Positions 19,504 to 27,433 of a stretch of 64,000 bases of DNA are shown here, in pieces; within the stretch, counting starts at the first letter, position 1; every line of letters begins with the position of its first letter. Position numbers and translations under genes: made by a program. Source of the DNA: Pseudomonas furukawaii (GTDB taxonomy: Bacteria; Pseudomonadota; Gammaproteobacteria; Pseudomonadales; Pseudomonadaceae); NCBI RefSeq assembly GCF_002355475.1, contig NZ_AP014862.1, forward strand, positions 6,119,135 to 6,183,134. The letters are read 5' to 3'. The notes beneath the pieces were generated by a model. That model did not search any database. It was not told where the DNA came from and was given only the letters and a program-made list of their open reading frames with translations.

Positions 19504-19719
19504 GTTGCACCTCCTGTCGATTTCCAGGGTTGGACGACATCGGTGCTCCAAGTCTAGCCAGCCAGCCCAGCGGTACAGGAGCGCTTGGTACTGAACGCGC
19601 CCATGGATAGCAGCCGCCGTTCTAAGCCGGCCCACCGCGCCCGGCTCGATCATCGCCTGGAATCACAAGCCGCCCCGTCTACTGTATAAAGCGCATCCCA
19701 ATGCATGAGGGTCCCCGCC

Positions 19720-20130
19720 ATGGAAGAAGTCATCGAACAGCTGCGAGAACTCAACGAACCGGTGCCTGTGCCCCTGGAGCTGCCGGACGAGGAGCTGCTG
19801 GTGGAAATCGAGGAGCAGCTCCTGATCAACCTGCCCTTCGAGTTGCGGGAGTTCCTCCTCAAGGTGAGCGATGTGGTCTACGGCCGCCTGGAGCCGGTGA
19901 CCGCCACCGACCCGCAATCCCACACCTACCTGCCGGAAGTGGCCGCCGTGGCCTGGGACCTGGGCGTGCCCCGCGATCTCGTACCGCTCTGCCAGGACGG
20001 CCGCAACTACTACGTGGTGGATGGCGAGGGCGAAGTGCTGCTCTGGGATGGCGACGAGGGCGAGCTCACCGACGAGAGCTGGGACTCGGTGTGGCACTGG
20101 GCGCGAGACGTGTGGCTGGCGGCTGACTGA
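19720..20130 (+). CDS. SMI1/KNR4 (SUKH) family protein
   Basis: A very acidic 136-residue protein of the SMI1/KNR4 (SUKH) superfamily. The core signature is ELLVEIEEQLLINLPFELREFLLKVSDVVYG (about residues 25-55), then LPEVAAVAWDLGVPRDLVPLCQDGRNYYVVD and a WHWARDVW end. I choose the ATG at 19720, with GAGGG 7 bp upstream, over the ATG at 19705. SUKH proteins are often immunity proteins against toxins, but no toxin gene is adjacent and single chromosomal copies of this type are common in Pseudomonas. Function unknown. Confidence 0.8.
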   Translation: MEEVIEQLRELNEPVPVPLELPDEELLVEIEEQLLINLPFELREFLLKVSDVVYGRLEPVTATDPQSHTYLPEVAAVAWDLGVPRDLVPLCQDGRNYYVVDGEGEVLLWDGDEGELTDESWDSVWHWARDVWLAAD

Positions 20131-20157
20131 AATCGACCGCCACCCACCCGCCGGCGC

Positions 20158-21918
20158 TCAGCGATGGTGATCCTGGCTCTGTTCCAGCGTCTCCATCAGC
20201 GCGATCTGCATCCGTGAATGCACACGGATCAGCCAGCGCCAGAGCAGCGCGCTGACCCCCGCCGCCAGCAGGGCGATCAGCACCAGCAGCTCCAGCGTCG
20301 GCAGGATGCTCGCCGATAGCGCCATCAGCAGCAGCATGATGCCCAGCAGCGAGAGCAGCGGGATCAGCTCGGCGATCACCTTGCGCACCCGCTCGGTATG
20401 GCGCCCGGCCTTGTCCGGGCTCACGCCCATCTCCGCCAGCAGCATCGAGAGCGCCTTGAGCTTGCGGTAGGCGGCGATCAGGAAGGGCAGCGAGAGCAGC
20501 AGCGCGCCGCCCCAGATCAGCGCCTTCTGCTGGTTGGGCGAGCTCACCCAGTCGCTCAGGTACTCGGCCAGGGTGCCGGCGAACCAGGCACTGCCGAGGA
20601 AGATCGCCACCACCAGCGCCAGGTTCACCATCACCTGCAGCAGGATCTTGCGGATCATCTTCGCCAGCACAGCGCCCTGGCCCTGGGGCTGGATGCTGCG
20701 CAGCCACTCGCCGTAATAACCGAACACGCGCGCCAGCGGTCGTGGCATCAGTCGCGCCAGCCGGATCGACAGCGGGTCGGCGGCGCGGATCAGGTAAGGC
20801 GTCAGCAGGGTGGTGATGGCCGACACGGCCACCGCCACCGGGTAGAGGAAGTCGCTGGTGACCTGCAGGGTGATGCCCAGCGCGGCGATGATGAAAGAGA
20901 ATTCGCCGATCTGCGACAGGCCCATGCCGACCCGTAGCGAGGTGCGCCCGTCATTGCCGGCGATGAAGGCACCGAGGCCACAGGACACCATCTTGCCCAG
21001 CACCACGGCGATGGTGATGACCACGATGGGCCAGGCGTACTCCACCAGCACGCCAGGGTCGATCAACAGGCCGATGGCGACGAAAAAGATTGCGCTGAAC
21101 ATGTCGCGAACAGGCTCGATCAGGCGCTCTATCTGCACCAGTTGGCGGGATTCTGCCATGATCGCGCCGATCAGGAAGGCGCCCAGCACCATGCTGTATT
21201 CCAGCTTCACCACCAGCAGGCAGAAACCGAAGCACAGGCCCAGCACCGTCACCAGCAGCATCTCGTTGCTCTCGAACTTGGCCACGTAGGCCAGCAGGCG
21301 CGGCACCAGCAGGATGCCGATGACCAGGGCGACGATCATGAACAGGCTGAGCTTGCCCACCGTGGCGAAGACCTCGCCTGTCTCCACCGAGCCGCTCACC
21401 GCGATGCCCGACAGCAGCGCAATGATGCCGATGCCGAGGATGTCTTCGACTATCAGCACGCCGAAGATCAGCTGCGCGAAGCGCTCGTTCTTCATCTTCA
21501 GGTCGCCGAGGGCCTTGACGATGATGGTGGTGGACGAGATCGCCAGGATCGCGCCGAGGAACAGCGAGTCCATGGTCTTCCAGCCGAAGTAGCTGCCGAT
21601 CTCGTAGCCGATCCAGATCATCAGCACGATTTCCAGGAAGGCGGCGATGAAGGCCGTGGCCCCGACCCGGAACAGCTTGGCCAGACTGAACTCCAGGCCC
21701 AGGCAGAACATCAGGAAGATCACCCCGAGCTCGGCGAGGGTCTTGATGGTCTCCTCGTCATGGATCAGCCCGAAGGGCGGGGTGTGGGGGCCGATGATGA
21801 AGCCGGCGACTATGTAGCCCAGCACCACCGGCTGTTTGAAGCGGTGGAAAAGGATGGTCACCATGCCCGCGACCAGCATGATCACGGCCAGATCCTGGAT
21901 GAAAGCAATGGCATGCAT
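20158..21918 (-). CDS. Kef-type cation:proton antiporter (CPA2 family)
   Basis: A 586-residue inner-membrane protein. The N-terminal 380 residues carry about 12 membrane segments of a Na+/H+ exchanger domain, with VLGYIVAGFIIGPHTPPFG, the EFSLAKLFRVG loop and the conserved acidic site in IFGVLIVEDILGIG. A second hydrophobic region spans about 400-570. The usual C-terminal TrkA-N nucleotide-binding domain of KefB, KefC and YbaL is not visible, so gating must differ. The ATG at 21918 is preceded by GGAG with 9-bp spacing. It probably exports K+ or Na+ in exchange for protons. Confidence 0.85.
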   Translation of the reverse strand: MHAIAFIQDLAVIMLVAGMVTILFHRFKQPVVLGYIVAGFIIGPHTPPFGLIHDEETIKTLAELGVIFLMFCLGLEFSLAKLFRVGATAFIAAFLEIVLMIWIGYEIGSYFGWKTMDSLFLGAILAISSTTIIVKALGDLKMKNERFAQLIFGVLIVEDILGIGIIALLSGIAVSGSVETGEVFATVGKLSLFMIVALVIGILLVPRLLAYVAKFESNEMLLVTVLGLCFGFCLLVVKLEYSMVLGAFLIGAIMAESRQLVQIERLIEPVRDMFSAIFFVAIGLLIDPGVLVEYAWPIVVITIAVVLGKMVSCGLGAFIAGNDGRTSLRVGMGLSQIGEFSFIIAALGITLQVTSDFLYPVAVAVSAITTLLTPYLIRAADPLSIRLARLMPRPLARVFGYYGEWLRSIQPQGQGAVLAKMIRKILLQVMVNLALVVAIFLGSAWFAGTLAEYLSDWVSSPNQQKALIWGGALLLSLPFLIAAYRKLKALSMLLAEMGVSPDKAGRHTERVRKVIAELIPLLSLLGIMLLLMALSASILPTLELLVLIALLAAGVSALLWRWLIRVHSRMQIALMETLEQSQDHHR

Positions 21919-22138
21919 GGCGACGGACTCCTTCTTCTGCAATGCGCGGCACAGCGGGCCCGCGCGCGGGCATCTCGCTCGACTCCTGTGGAGCCATGTA
22001 GGAAATAGGGAAATTCACGCAAGGAACGTTCGCAGGTTATCACCGCGACTTGTCTCGCCATGACGGAGTAATATGCAGAAACACTTGCCTGAAAAGTCCT
22101 ACGGGAGCGAGGCCGGCTCGCCCCCGTGGAGGCTGCGA

Positions 22139-22801
22139 TCAGCCGCTGCGGGCCTGGGCGTAGTCCAGGTCCAGCAGGTTGAGGAGCACCTGGCCGAAGT
22201 AGGTCAGGTCCTGTTCGATGGCCTGCCGCGCGGCCTTGCCGTCACCCTCGCGAAGGGCCTTGAACGCGTCCTCGTGGAAGTCGTTCAGGCGCAATGACAG
22301 GTCCGCCTCGGTGAACAGGCGATTGAAGAAGGGGCCGACCTGCAGCCACAGGGTCTCGATGGTACGCAACAGCACCGGATTCCCGCAGGCGCCATAAAGG
22401 ACGCGATGGAACTGGCTGTTCTCCGTCAGGTAGGCCTGCACGTCGCGGCGCTCGATGGCCAGGTCCATCCGCTCCATGCAGCCCTCGAGGACCTCCAGCG
22501 CGTCGCTGTCGAGGTTCCCCACGGCGGCCTCCACGGCCATGCCTTCCAGGGCCATGCGCACCTGGTAGATCTGCTTGAAGCGTTCACGGGTCATGGGCGG
22601 CACGCGCACCGAGCGCTGGGGCTCGCCCTCCAGGGCACCCTCGGCCACCAGCCGCTGCAAGGCGGCGCGCACCGGCATCGGACTGGTGCCCCAGGCGGCG
22701 GCGAGATCGCGGATCTTCAGGCGGTCGCCGGGCTTGAACCGGCCTTCCAGGAGGCCCTCGCGTAATCGTTGGTACAGCTGTTCCTGCAGGTTCTCGGTCA
22801 T
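22139..22801 (-). CDS. GntR-family (FadR subfamily) transcriptional regulator
   Basis: A 220-residue regulator with an N-terminal winged helix (LYQRLREGLLEGRFKPGDRLKIRDLAAAWGTSPMPVRAALQRLVAEGAL, residues about 9-57) and a C-terminal all-helical FCD ligand-binding domain with metal-coordinating residues in TENSQFHRVLYGACGN. It is divergent from an aminotransferase and a gamma-glutamyl ligase gene; the 319-bp space between holds two copies of a TGTGATCACA palindrome. It probably controls those catabolic genes. The synteny resembles the PA5522-PA5525 region of P. aeruginosa as I recall it. Confidence 0.88.
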   Translation of the reverse strand: MTENLQEQLYQRLREGLLEGRFKPGDRLKIRDLAAAWGTSPMPVRAALQRLVAEGALEGEPQRSVRVPPMTRERFKQIYQVRMALEGMAVEAAVGNLDSDALEVLEGCMERMDLAIERRDVQAYLTENSQFHRVLYGACGNPVLLRTIETLWLQVGPFFNRLFTEADLSLRLNDFHEDAFKALREGDGKAARQAIEQDLTYFGQVLLNLLDLDYAQARSG

Positions 22802-23010
22802 GATCGTCTTACCAGGCGCGGGCCGGCGGCGCCGGCAGTTGGTTCAGGGTCAGGCTGCAATTGCGCATGTGTGGAACACCTTCTTCAGGGGAGGAATGCC
22901 ACCGGCGGTCTGGCCGGTGGCGGAGGAGTGTACCGCGACACCCAGGTGGGCTTCACAGCCTCGCAGGCCAGGATTGTCGGGCAAGCCTGACGGACAATCT
23001 CACCGCTAGC

Positions 23011-23085
23011 TGTGATCACAAATACCGCTTAACGGTAAATTTTACAGGCCATGCGCGCAAGTATTGACATATTTGTGATCACAAA
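23011..23085. promoter_or_regulatory. Twin TGTGATCACA palindromes, probable GntR operators
   Basis: Perfect palindromes TGTGATCACA (23011-23020) and TTTGTGATCACAAA (23072-23085) are centred 63 bp apart, close to six helical turns. A TTGACA hexamer (23064-23069) precedes the second. They lie upstream of the aminotransferase gene, so repressor binding would cover its promoter. FadR-subfamily GntR proteins bind palindromes of this kind. Confidence 0.65.
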
Positions 23086-23120
23086 AGAGGATGTGCAGAA
23101 ATTCGAACGAGGTGTTCAAC

Positions 23121-24512
23121 ATGACTGCCAGTGGTATCAGCCAAGCCGCCGTGGAAACCTTTGCCGCCCGCGAGCGCACCCGGTTCCTCGAACGCAACCC
23201 GAAGTCCGTCGCCCTGGCCGAGCGCGCGCGCCATTCCCTCTATGCCGGCGTGCCGATGCACTGGATGGCCGACTGGTCCACCCCCTGCCCGCTGTTCGTC
23301 GAACGCGCCAAGGGCGCCCGCTTCTATGACGTCGACGGCCACGAGTACATCGACTTCTGCCTGGGCGACACCGGCACCATGTTCGGCCACTCGCCGGACC
23401 CGGTGGCCCGCGCCATCGCCGAGCAGGCCGGCAACGGCCTGACCACCATGCTCCCCGGCGAGGACGCCGTGGTCTGCGGCGAGCTGCTGGCCGCGCGCTT
23501 CGGCCTGCCCTTTTGGCAGGTCACCGCCACCGCCACCGACTCCAACCGCTACGTGCTGCGCTGGGCCCGTGCCGTCACCGGGCGCAAGACCCTGCTGGTG
23601 TTCGACGGCTGCTACCACGGCACCGTGGACGATGTGATGGTGCGCTGCCGCGACGGCGAGACGGTGCATCGCTCCGGGCTGGTGGGCCAGGCCTACGACC
23701 TGACCCAGTACAGCCGCGCCATCCCCTTCAACGACGTCGAGGCACTGGAAGCCGCGCTGGCCCAGGGCGACGTCTGTGCCCTGCTCTGCGAGCCGGCCAT
23801 GACCAATATCGGCATGGTCCTGCCGGACCCTGGCTTCATGCAGAAGTGCCGCGAGCTGACCCGCCAGTACGGCAGCCTGCTGATCATCGACGAGACCCAC
23901 ACCATTTCCACCGACATCGGCGGCTGCACCCGCCTGTGGAACCTCGACCCGGACTTCTTCGTGGTCGGCAAGCCCATCGCCGGCGGCGTGCCCTGCGGCA
24001 TCTTCGGCTGCAGTGCGGAGATGGCCGAGCGCATGGCCGCCTCGCGCAAGCAGGCCCAGGAAGACAGCCATGGCCACGGCCACAGCGGCATGGGCACCAC
24101 CCTCTCGGCCAACGCCCTGGCCATGCACTGCATGCGCGCCAACCTCGAAGAGGTGATGACCCAGGCCGCCTACGACCACATGCTGCCCCTGGCCAGGCGC
24201 CTGGCCGACGGCTTCCGCCGGCTGATCGCCCGGCACGGCCTGAAGTGGTCGGTGACCGAACTGGGCGCCCGCAGCGAGTTCCAGTTCTGCCCCGTGTCGC
24301 CACGCACCGGCGCCGAGGCCGAGGCCGCCTTCCACGACGAGCTGCAGATGGCCCTGCACCTCTACCTGATCAACCGCGGCATCCTCATCACGCCGTTCCA
24401 CAACATGACCCTGTGCTGCCCGGACACCTCCGAGGCGGACGTGGACAGGCTGATCGACACCCTGGACCAGGCCATCGCCGAGCTTCTGGCCATTCCCGGC
24501 GCCCGTCTCTGA
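23121..24512 (+). CDS. Class III (GSAM-like) aminotransferase
   Basis: A 463-residue PLP-dependent aminotransferase of class III, related to glutamate-1-semialdehyde and omega-amino acid transaminases. Visible motifs are the ARFYDVDGHEYIDFCLGDTGTMFGH substrate region, LLVFDGCYHGTVDD, the PLP-stacking region LLIIDETHT and the Schiff-base lysine in FFVVGKPIAGGVPCG. The ATG at 23121 follows GAGGTG. It is followed by a glutamine-synthetase-like gene 74 bp downstream and is divergent from a GntR regulator, which suggests amine or polyamine catabolism. The exact amino donor is unknown. Confidence 0.85.
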   Translation: MTASGISQAAVETFAARERTRFLERNPKSVALAERARHSLYAGVPMHWMADWSTPCPLFVERAKGARFYDVDGHEYIDFCLGDTGTMFGHSPDPVARAIAEQAGNGLTTMLPGEDAVVCGELLAARFGLPFWQVTATATDSNRYVLRWARAVTGRKTLLVFDGCYHGTVDDVMVRCRDGETVHRSGLVGQAYDLTQYSRAIPFNDVEALEAALAQGDVCALLCEPAMTNIGMVLPDPGFMQKCRELTRQYGSLLIIDETHTISTDIGGCTRLWNLDPDFFVVGKPIAGGVPCGIFGCSAEMAERMAASRKQAQEDSHGHGHSGMGTTLSANALAMHCMRANLEEVMTQAAYDHMLPLARRLADGFRRLIARHGLKWSVTELGARSEFQFCPVSPRTGAEAEAAFHDELQMALHLYLINRGILITPFHNMTLCCPDTSEADVDRLIDTLDQAIAELLAIPGARL

Positions 24513-24531
24513 GGCCCCGCTTTCTCCGTAG

Positions 24532-24558
24532 GATGGGTGGAGCGAAGCGCTACCCATC
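24532..24558. repeat. GATGGGT/ACCCATC dispersed hairpin repeat
   Basis: Arms GATGGGT (24532-24538) and ACCCATC (24552-24558) flank GGAGCGAAGCGCT. The sequence GTAGGATGGGTGGAGCGAAG is a very common dispersed repeat in Pseudomonas and other proteobacteria. It lies between the aminotransferase and the ligase genes and may lower read-through between them. Confidence 0.6.
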
Positions 24559-24586
24559 GATGCCCGACACATACAGGTCCACCATC

Positions 24587-25954
24587 ATGCAATTCGCCAA
24601 CCCCCAGGAAGCCCGCGACTTCCTCGAACGCCACCCCGAGGTCCGCAGCATCGAGCTGATGCTGATCGACGCCAACGGCATCCCTCGCGGCAAGCTGCTG
24701 CACCGCGACGAACTCCTGCCGATCTTCGAGCATGGCCGCCCCCTGCCCAGTTCCATCCTCTCCCTCACCCTCCAGGGCGAGGACGTGGAGGCCAGCGGCC
24801 TGGTCTGGGAAGTCGCCGACGCCGACTGCTGGACCTACCCGATACCCGGCTCCCTCACCCTGCAACCCTGGCGCGCCACGCCCACCGGCCAGGTGCAGGT
24901 GAGCATGCACCCGATCCAGGGCCAACCGGCCGCCGCCGGCGATCCGCGCCACGTGCTGGCGCGGACCATCGACCGGCTCAAGGCCGACGGCTACCACCCG
25001 GTGATGGCGGTGGAACTGGAGTTCTACCTGCTGGACAAGCAGCGCGACGCCAACGGCCGTCCGCAGCCCGCCCTGCAGGCCAACGGCGTGCGCCCGCAAG
25101 CGCCCCAGGTTTACGGCGTGTACGAGCTGGAACAGCTGCAGCCCTTCCTCGACGACCTCTACGCCGCCTGCGAGGCCCAGGGCCTGCCGGTGCGCACCGC
25201 CATCTCCGAATACGCCCCCGGCCAGCTGGAGCTGACCCTGGAGCACCGCTTCGACGCGCTGCAGGCGGTGGACGAGGGCATCCGCTACAAGCGTCTGGTC
25301 AAGGGCGTGGCCAACAAGCACGGGCTGATCGCCTGCTTCATGGCCAAGCCTTTCGGCGACCTCGCCGGCAGCGGCCTGCACCTGCACGTCAGCCTCGCCG
25401 ACGCCGAGGGCAACAACCTGATGGCCTCGGAAGACCCCCACGGCACCCCGCTGCTGCGCCACGCCATCGGCGGCATGATGGCCACCCTCAACGACGCCCT
25501 GGCGATCTTCTGCCCCAACGCCAACTCCTACCGGCGCTTCCAGGCCAACAGCTACGCGCCCCTGGCCAAGAGCTGGGGGGTGAACAACCGCACCGTGTCC
25601 TTCCGCGTCCCCGGCGGGCCGGCCAGGAGCCGCCATGTGGAGCACCGCATCTGTGGTGCCGACGCCAATCCCTACCTGGCCGCCGCCGCCATCCTCGCCG
25701 GCATCCACACCGGCATCCGCGAGCAGATCGACCCGGGCGAAGCCATCGTCGGCAATGGCTATGAACAGGCCCGCGAGACCCTGCCCACCGACTGGCTCAC
25801 CGCCCTGCGCAACCTGGAGCAGTCCGCCTGGGCGAAGGACGCCCTGGGCGAGGACTTCCTGAAGATCTTCCTCGCCATCAAGTGGGAGGAATTCCGCCAG
25901 TTCGTCAGCGAAGTGGGCGAGCAGGACTGGCGTTGGTACCTCACCCACGCCTGA
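24587..25954 (+). CDS. Glutamine synthetase-family gamma-glutamylpolyamine (PuuA/PauA-like) ligase
   Basis: A 455-residue member of the glutamine synthetase family. It has the N-terminal MLIDANGIPRGKLL, catalytic ELEFYLL, SEYAPGQLELTLEH, GLHLHVSL and NNRTVSFRVPGG motifs, and the late end WEEFRQFVSEVG. The Pseudomonas paralogues of this type (PuuA, PauA) attach glutamate to putrescine or other polyamines to start their breakdown. The pairing with a class III aminotransferase and a GntR regulator supports a catabolic role. The ATG at 24587 follows AGGT; an in-frame ATG at 24560 is possible. True GlnA is excluded by length and lack of the adenylylation loop. Confidence 0.85.
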   Translation: MQFANPQEARDFLERHPEVRSIELMLIDANGIPRGKLLHRDELLPIFEHGRPLPSSILSLTLQGEDVEASGLVWEVADADCWTYPIPGSLTLQPWRATPTGQVQVSMHPIQGQPAAAGDPRHVLARTIDRLKADGYHPVMAVELEFYLLDKQRDANGRPQPALQANGVRPQAPQVYGVYELEQLQPFLDDLYAACEAQGLPVRTAISEYAPGQLELTLEHRFDALQAVDEGIRYKRLVKGVANKHGLIACFMAKPFGDLAGSGLHLHVSLADAEGNNLMASEDPHGTPLLRHAIGGMMATLNDALAIFCPNANSYRRFQANSYAPLAKSWGVNNRTVSFRVPGGPARSRHVEHRICGADANPYLAAAAILAGIHTGIREQIDPGEAIVGNGYEQARETLPTDWLTALRNLEQSAWAKDALGEDFLKIFLAIKWEEFRQFVSEVGEQDWRWYLTHA

Positions 25955-26044
25955 CCCCCGCGTTGGCGGCGAGGCCCTCCACCTCGCCGCCAACGGCCTG
26001 CTAGGATCATTGGCAAGTCCCCCCACGTTCCGGGTCCGTCGCCG

Positions 26045-26839
26045 ATGAAGGGAGCGATCCTTGCGCTGCTGATCCTGGCCTCCGGCGTCTGCCATGCCGA
26101 ACCGCTTCGTGTCGGCCTGGAAAGCCAGGACTACCTCCCCTACTACCGCGCCTTGCCCGGCAAGCCCGCAGAGGGCTACGCCATCGCACTGCTGCAGCGC
26201 TTCGCCGTCCACCAGGGCCTCACCCTGGAAATCGACACCCTGCCCATCAACCGGCTCCACCGCACCCTGCAGACCACCGACCGGCTGATGCTGGTGTTCC
26301 CGGACAACCCCGCCTGGTCGCGCCGACTCAAGCATGACGTGCAACTGCACTACAGCCGCCCGGTGATCCGCGTGATCGACGGCAGCCTGGTGCTCCGTGA
26401 ACACCTGGGCCGGGGGATCGACGGGGTTCGGCGCCTCGGCACGGTGCGCGGCTTCACCCCCGAGGCCTGGGAGGAGCGCCTGGGCACCGGGGCGGTGCAG
26501 CTGGTGGAAGCCAGCGACATCGGCAGCCTGGTGCGCATGCTGCTGCGCCTGCGGATCGACGCGGTCTACGCCAACCCGGAAGTGCTGCACTACTACCTGG
26601 CCACCCGCACCGAACTGGGAGGCGATCGCCTGCAGCTCGACCCGTCGCTGCCCATGGTCCGCACCGCCTTCCACGCCAGCAGCCTGGCGCATCCCGAGCT
26701 GCTGGAGGCCCTGGACCGCTTCCTCGAGGAGCAGCGGGCCGAACTGGTGGAGTTGCGGCGCCAGCATGGCCTGGCCTGCGGTCCCAGCGACCTCGAGGAA
26801 CAGTGGCCCGCCTGTGCACAACCCCAGGCCATTCCCTGA
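26045..26839 (+). CDS. Periplasmic solute-binding protein (SBP_bac_3-like)
   Basis: A 264-residue protein with a signal peptide (MKGAILALLILASGVCHA, cleavage after CHA) and a type II periplasmic binding fold: PLRVGLESQDYLPYYRALPG near the mature start and an RTAFHASSLAHPELLEALDRFL end. It lacks transporter partners nearby, so it may be an orphan ligand sensor or serve a transporter elsewhere. It follows the ligase gene by 90 bp in the same direction. Many Pseudomonas proteins of this shape are annotated only as transporter substrate-binding domain proteins. Confidence 0.75.
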   Translation: MKGAILALLILASGVCHAEPLRVGLESQDYLPYYRALPGKPAEGYAIALLQRFAVHQGLTLEIDTLPINRLHRTLQTTDRLMLVFPDNPAWSRRLKHDVQLHYSRPVIRVIDGSLVLREHLGRGIDGVRRLGTVRGFTPEAWEERLGTGAVQLVEASDIGSLVRMLLRLRIDAVYANPEVLHYYLATRTELGGDRLQLDPSLPMVRTAFHASSLAHPELLEALDRFLEEQRAELVELRRQHGLACGPSDLEEQWPACAQPQAIP

Positions 26840-26950
26840 GGGGACTTATCCACAAGCCGGCCACCTGCTGGCAGGTCCGCGCCGCTGTGGCGCCCCGGCG
26901 TCCGCCCGCGTCTACAGCAGACAGCCCCAACCAACCACGACGAGGCCAGC

Positions 26951-27433
26951 ATGGAACCCGGAACCGCACAGCTGTCGATGACCGTCCTCATGACCCCGGA
27001 CATGGCCAACTTCTCCGGCAATGTCCACGGCGGCACCCTGCTCAAGTACCTCGACGAAGTGGCCTACGCCTGCGCCAGCCGCTATGCCGGGCGCTACGTG
27101 GTCACCCTCTCGGTGGACCAGGTGATCTTCCGCGAGCCCATCCACGTCGGTGAGCTGGTGACCTTCCTCGCCTCGGTGAACTACACCGGCAACACGTCCA
27201 TGGAAGTGGGGATCAAGGTGGTGACCGAGAACATCCGCGAACGCTCGGTGCGTCATACCAACAGCTGCTTCTTCACCATGGTGGCCCTGGACGACGAACG
27301 TCGGCCGGCCCAGGTACCGCCCCTGGAACCGACCACCCCCGACGAGAAGCGCCGCTTCGCCCAGGCCAAGCAGCGCCGCCAGATCCGCCAGGAGCTGGAG
27401 AAGCGCTATCAGGAGATGCGCGAGGAACACTGA
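26951..27433 (+). CDS. Acyl-CoA thioesterase, hotdog fold (YciA-like)
   Basis: A 160-residue single-hotdog thioesterase. The motif PDMANFSGNVHGGTLLKYLDEVAYACASRYA carries the N(x)HGG catalytic pattern of YciA and other acyl-CoA hydrolases, and the FREPIHVGELVTFLASVNYTG segment follows. A C-terminal charged tail (about 125-160, RRFAQAKQRRQIRQELEKRYQEMR) should form a helix. It hydrolyses acyl-CoA thioesters in the cytosol. It is the last gene before the 1.25-kb gene-free repeat array. Confidence 0.88.
   Translation: MEPGTAQLSMTVLMTPDMANFSGNVHGGTLLKYLDEVAYACASRYAGRYVVTLSVDQVIFREPIHVGELVTFLASVNYTGNTSMEVGIKVVTENIRERSVRHTNSCFFTMVALDDERRPAQVPPLEPTTPDEKRRFAQAKQRRQIRQELEKRYQEMREEH

Noticed and set aside
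23011..23085. CRP/Vfr sites (TGTGA-TCACA)
   Set aside because: CRP sites need a 6-bp spacer between TGTGA and TCACA; here the halves are contiguous, which fits GntR better.
23513..24586. Long upstream extension of the glutamine-synthetase-like frame
   Set aside because: It runs out of frame through the aminotransferase gene; the family N-terminus and a ribosome-binding site are at 24587.
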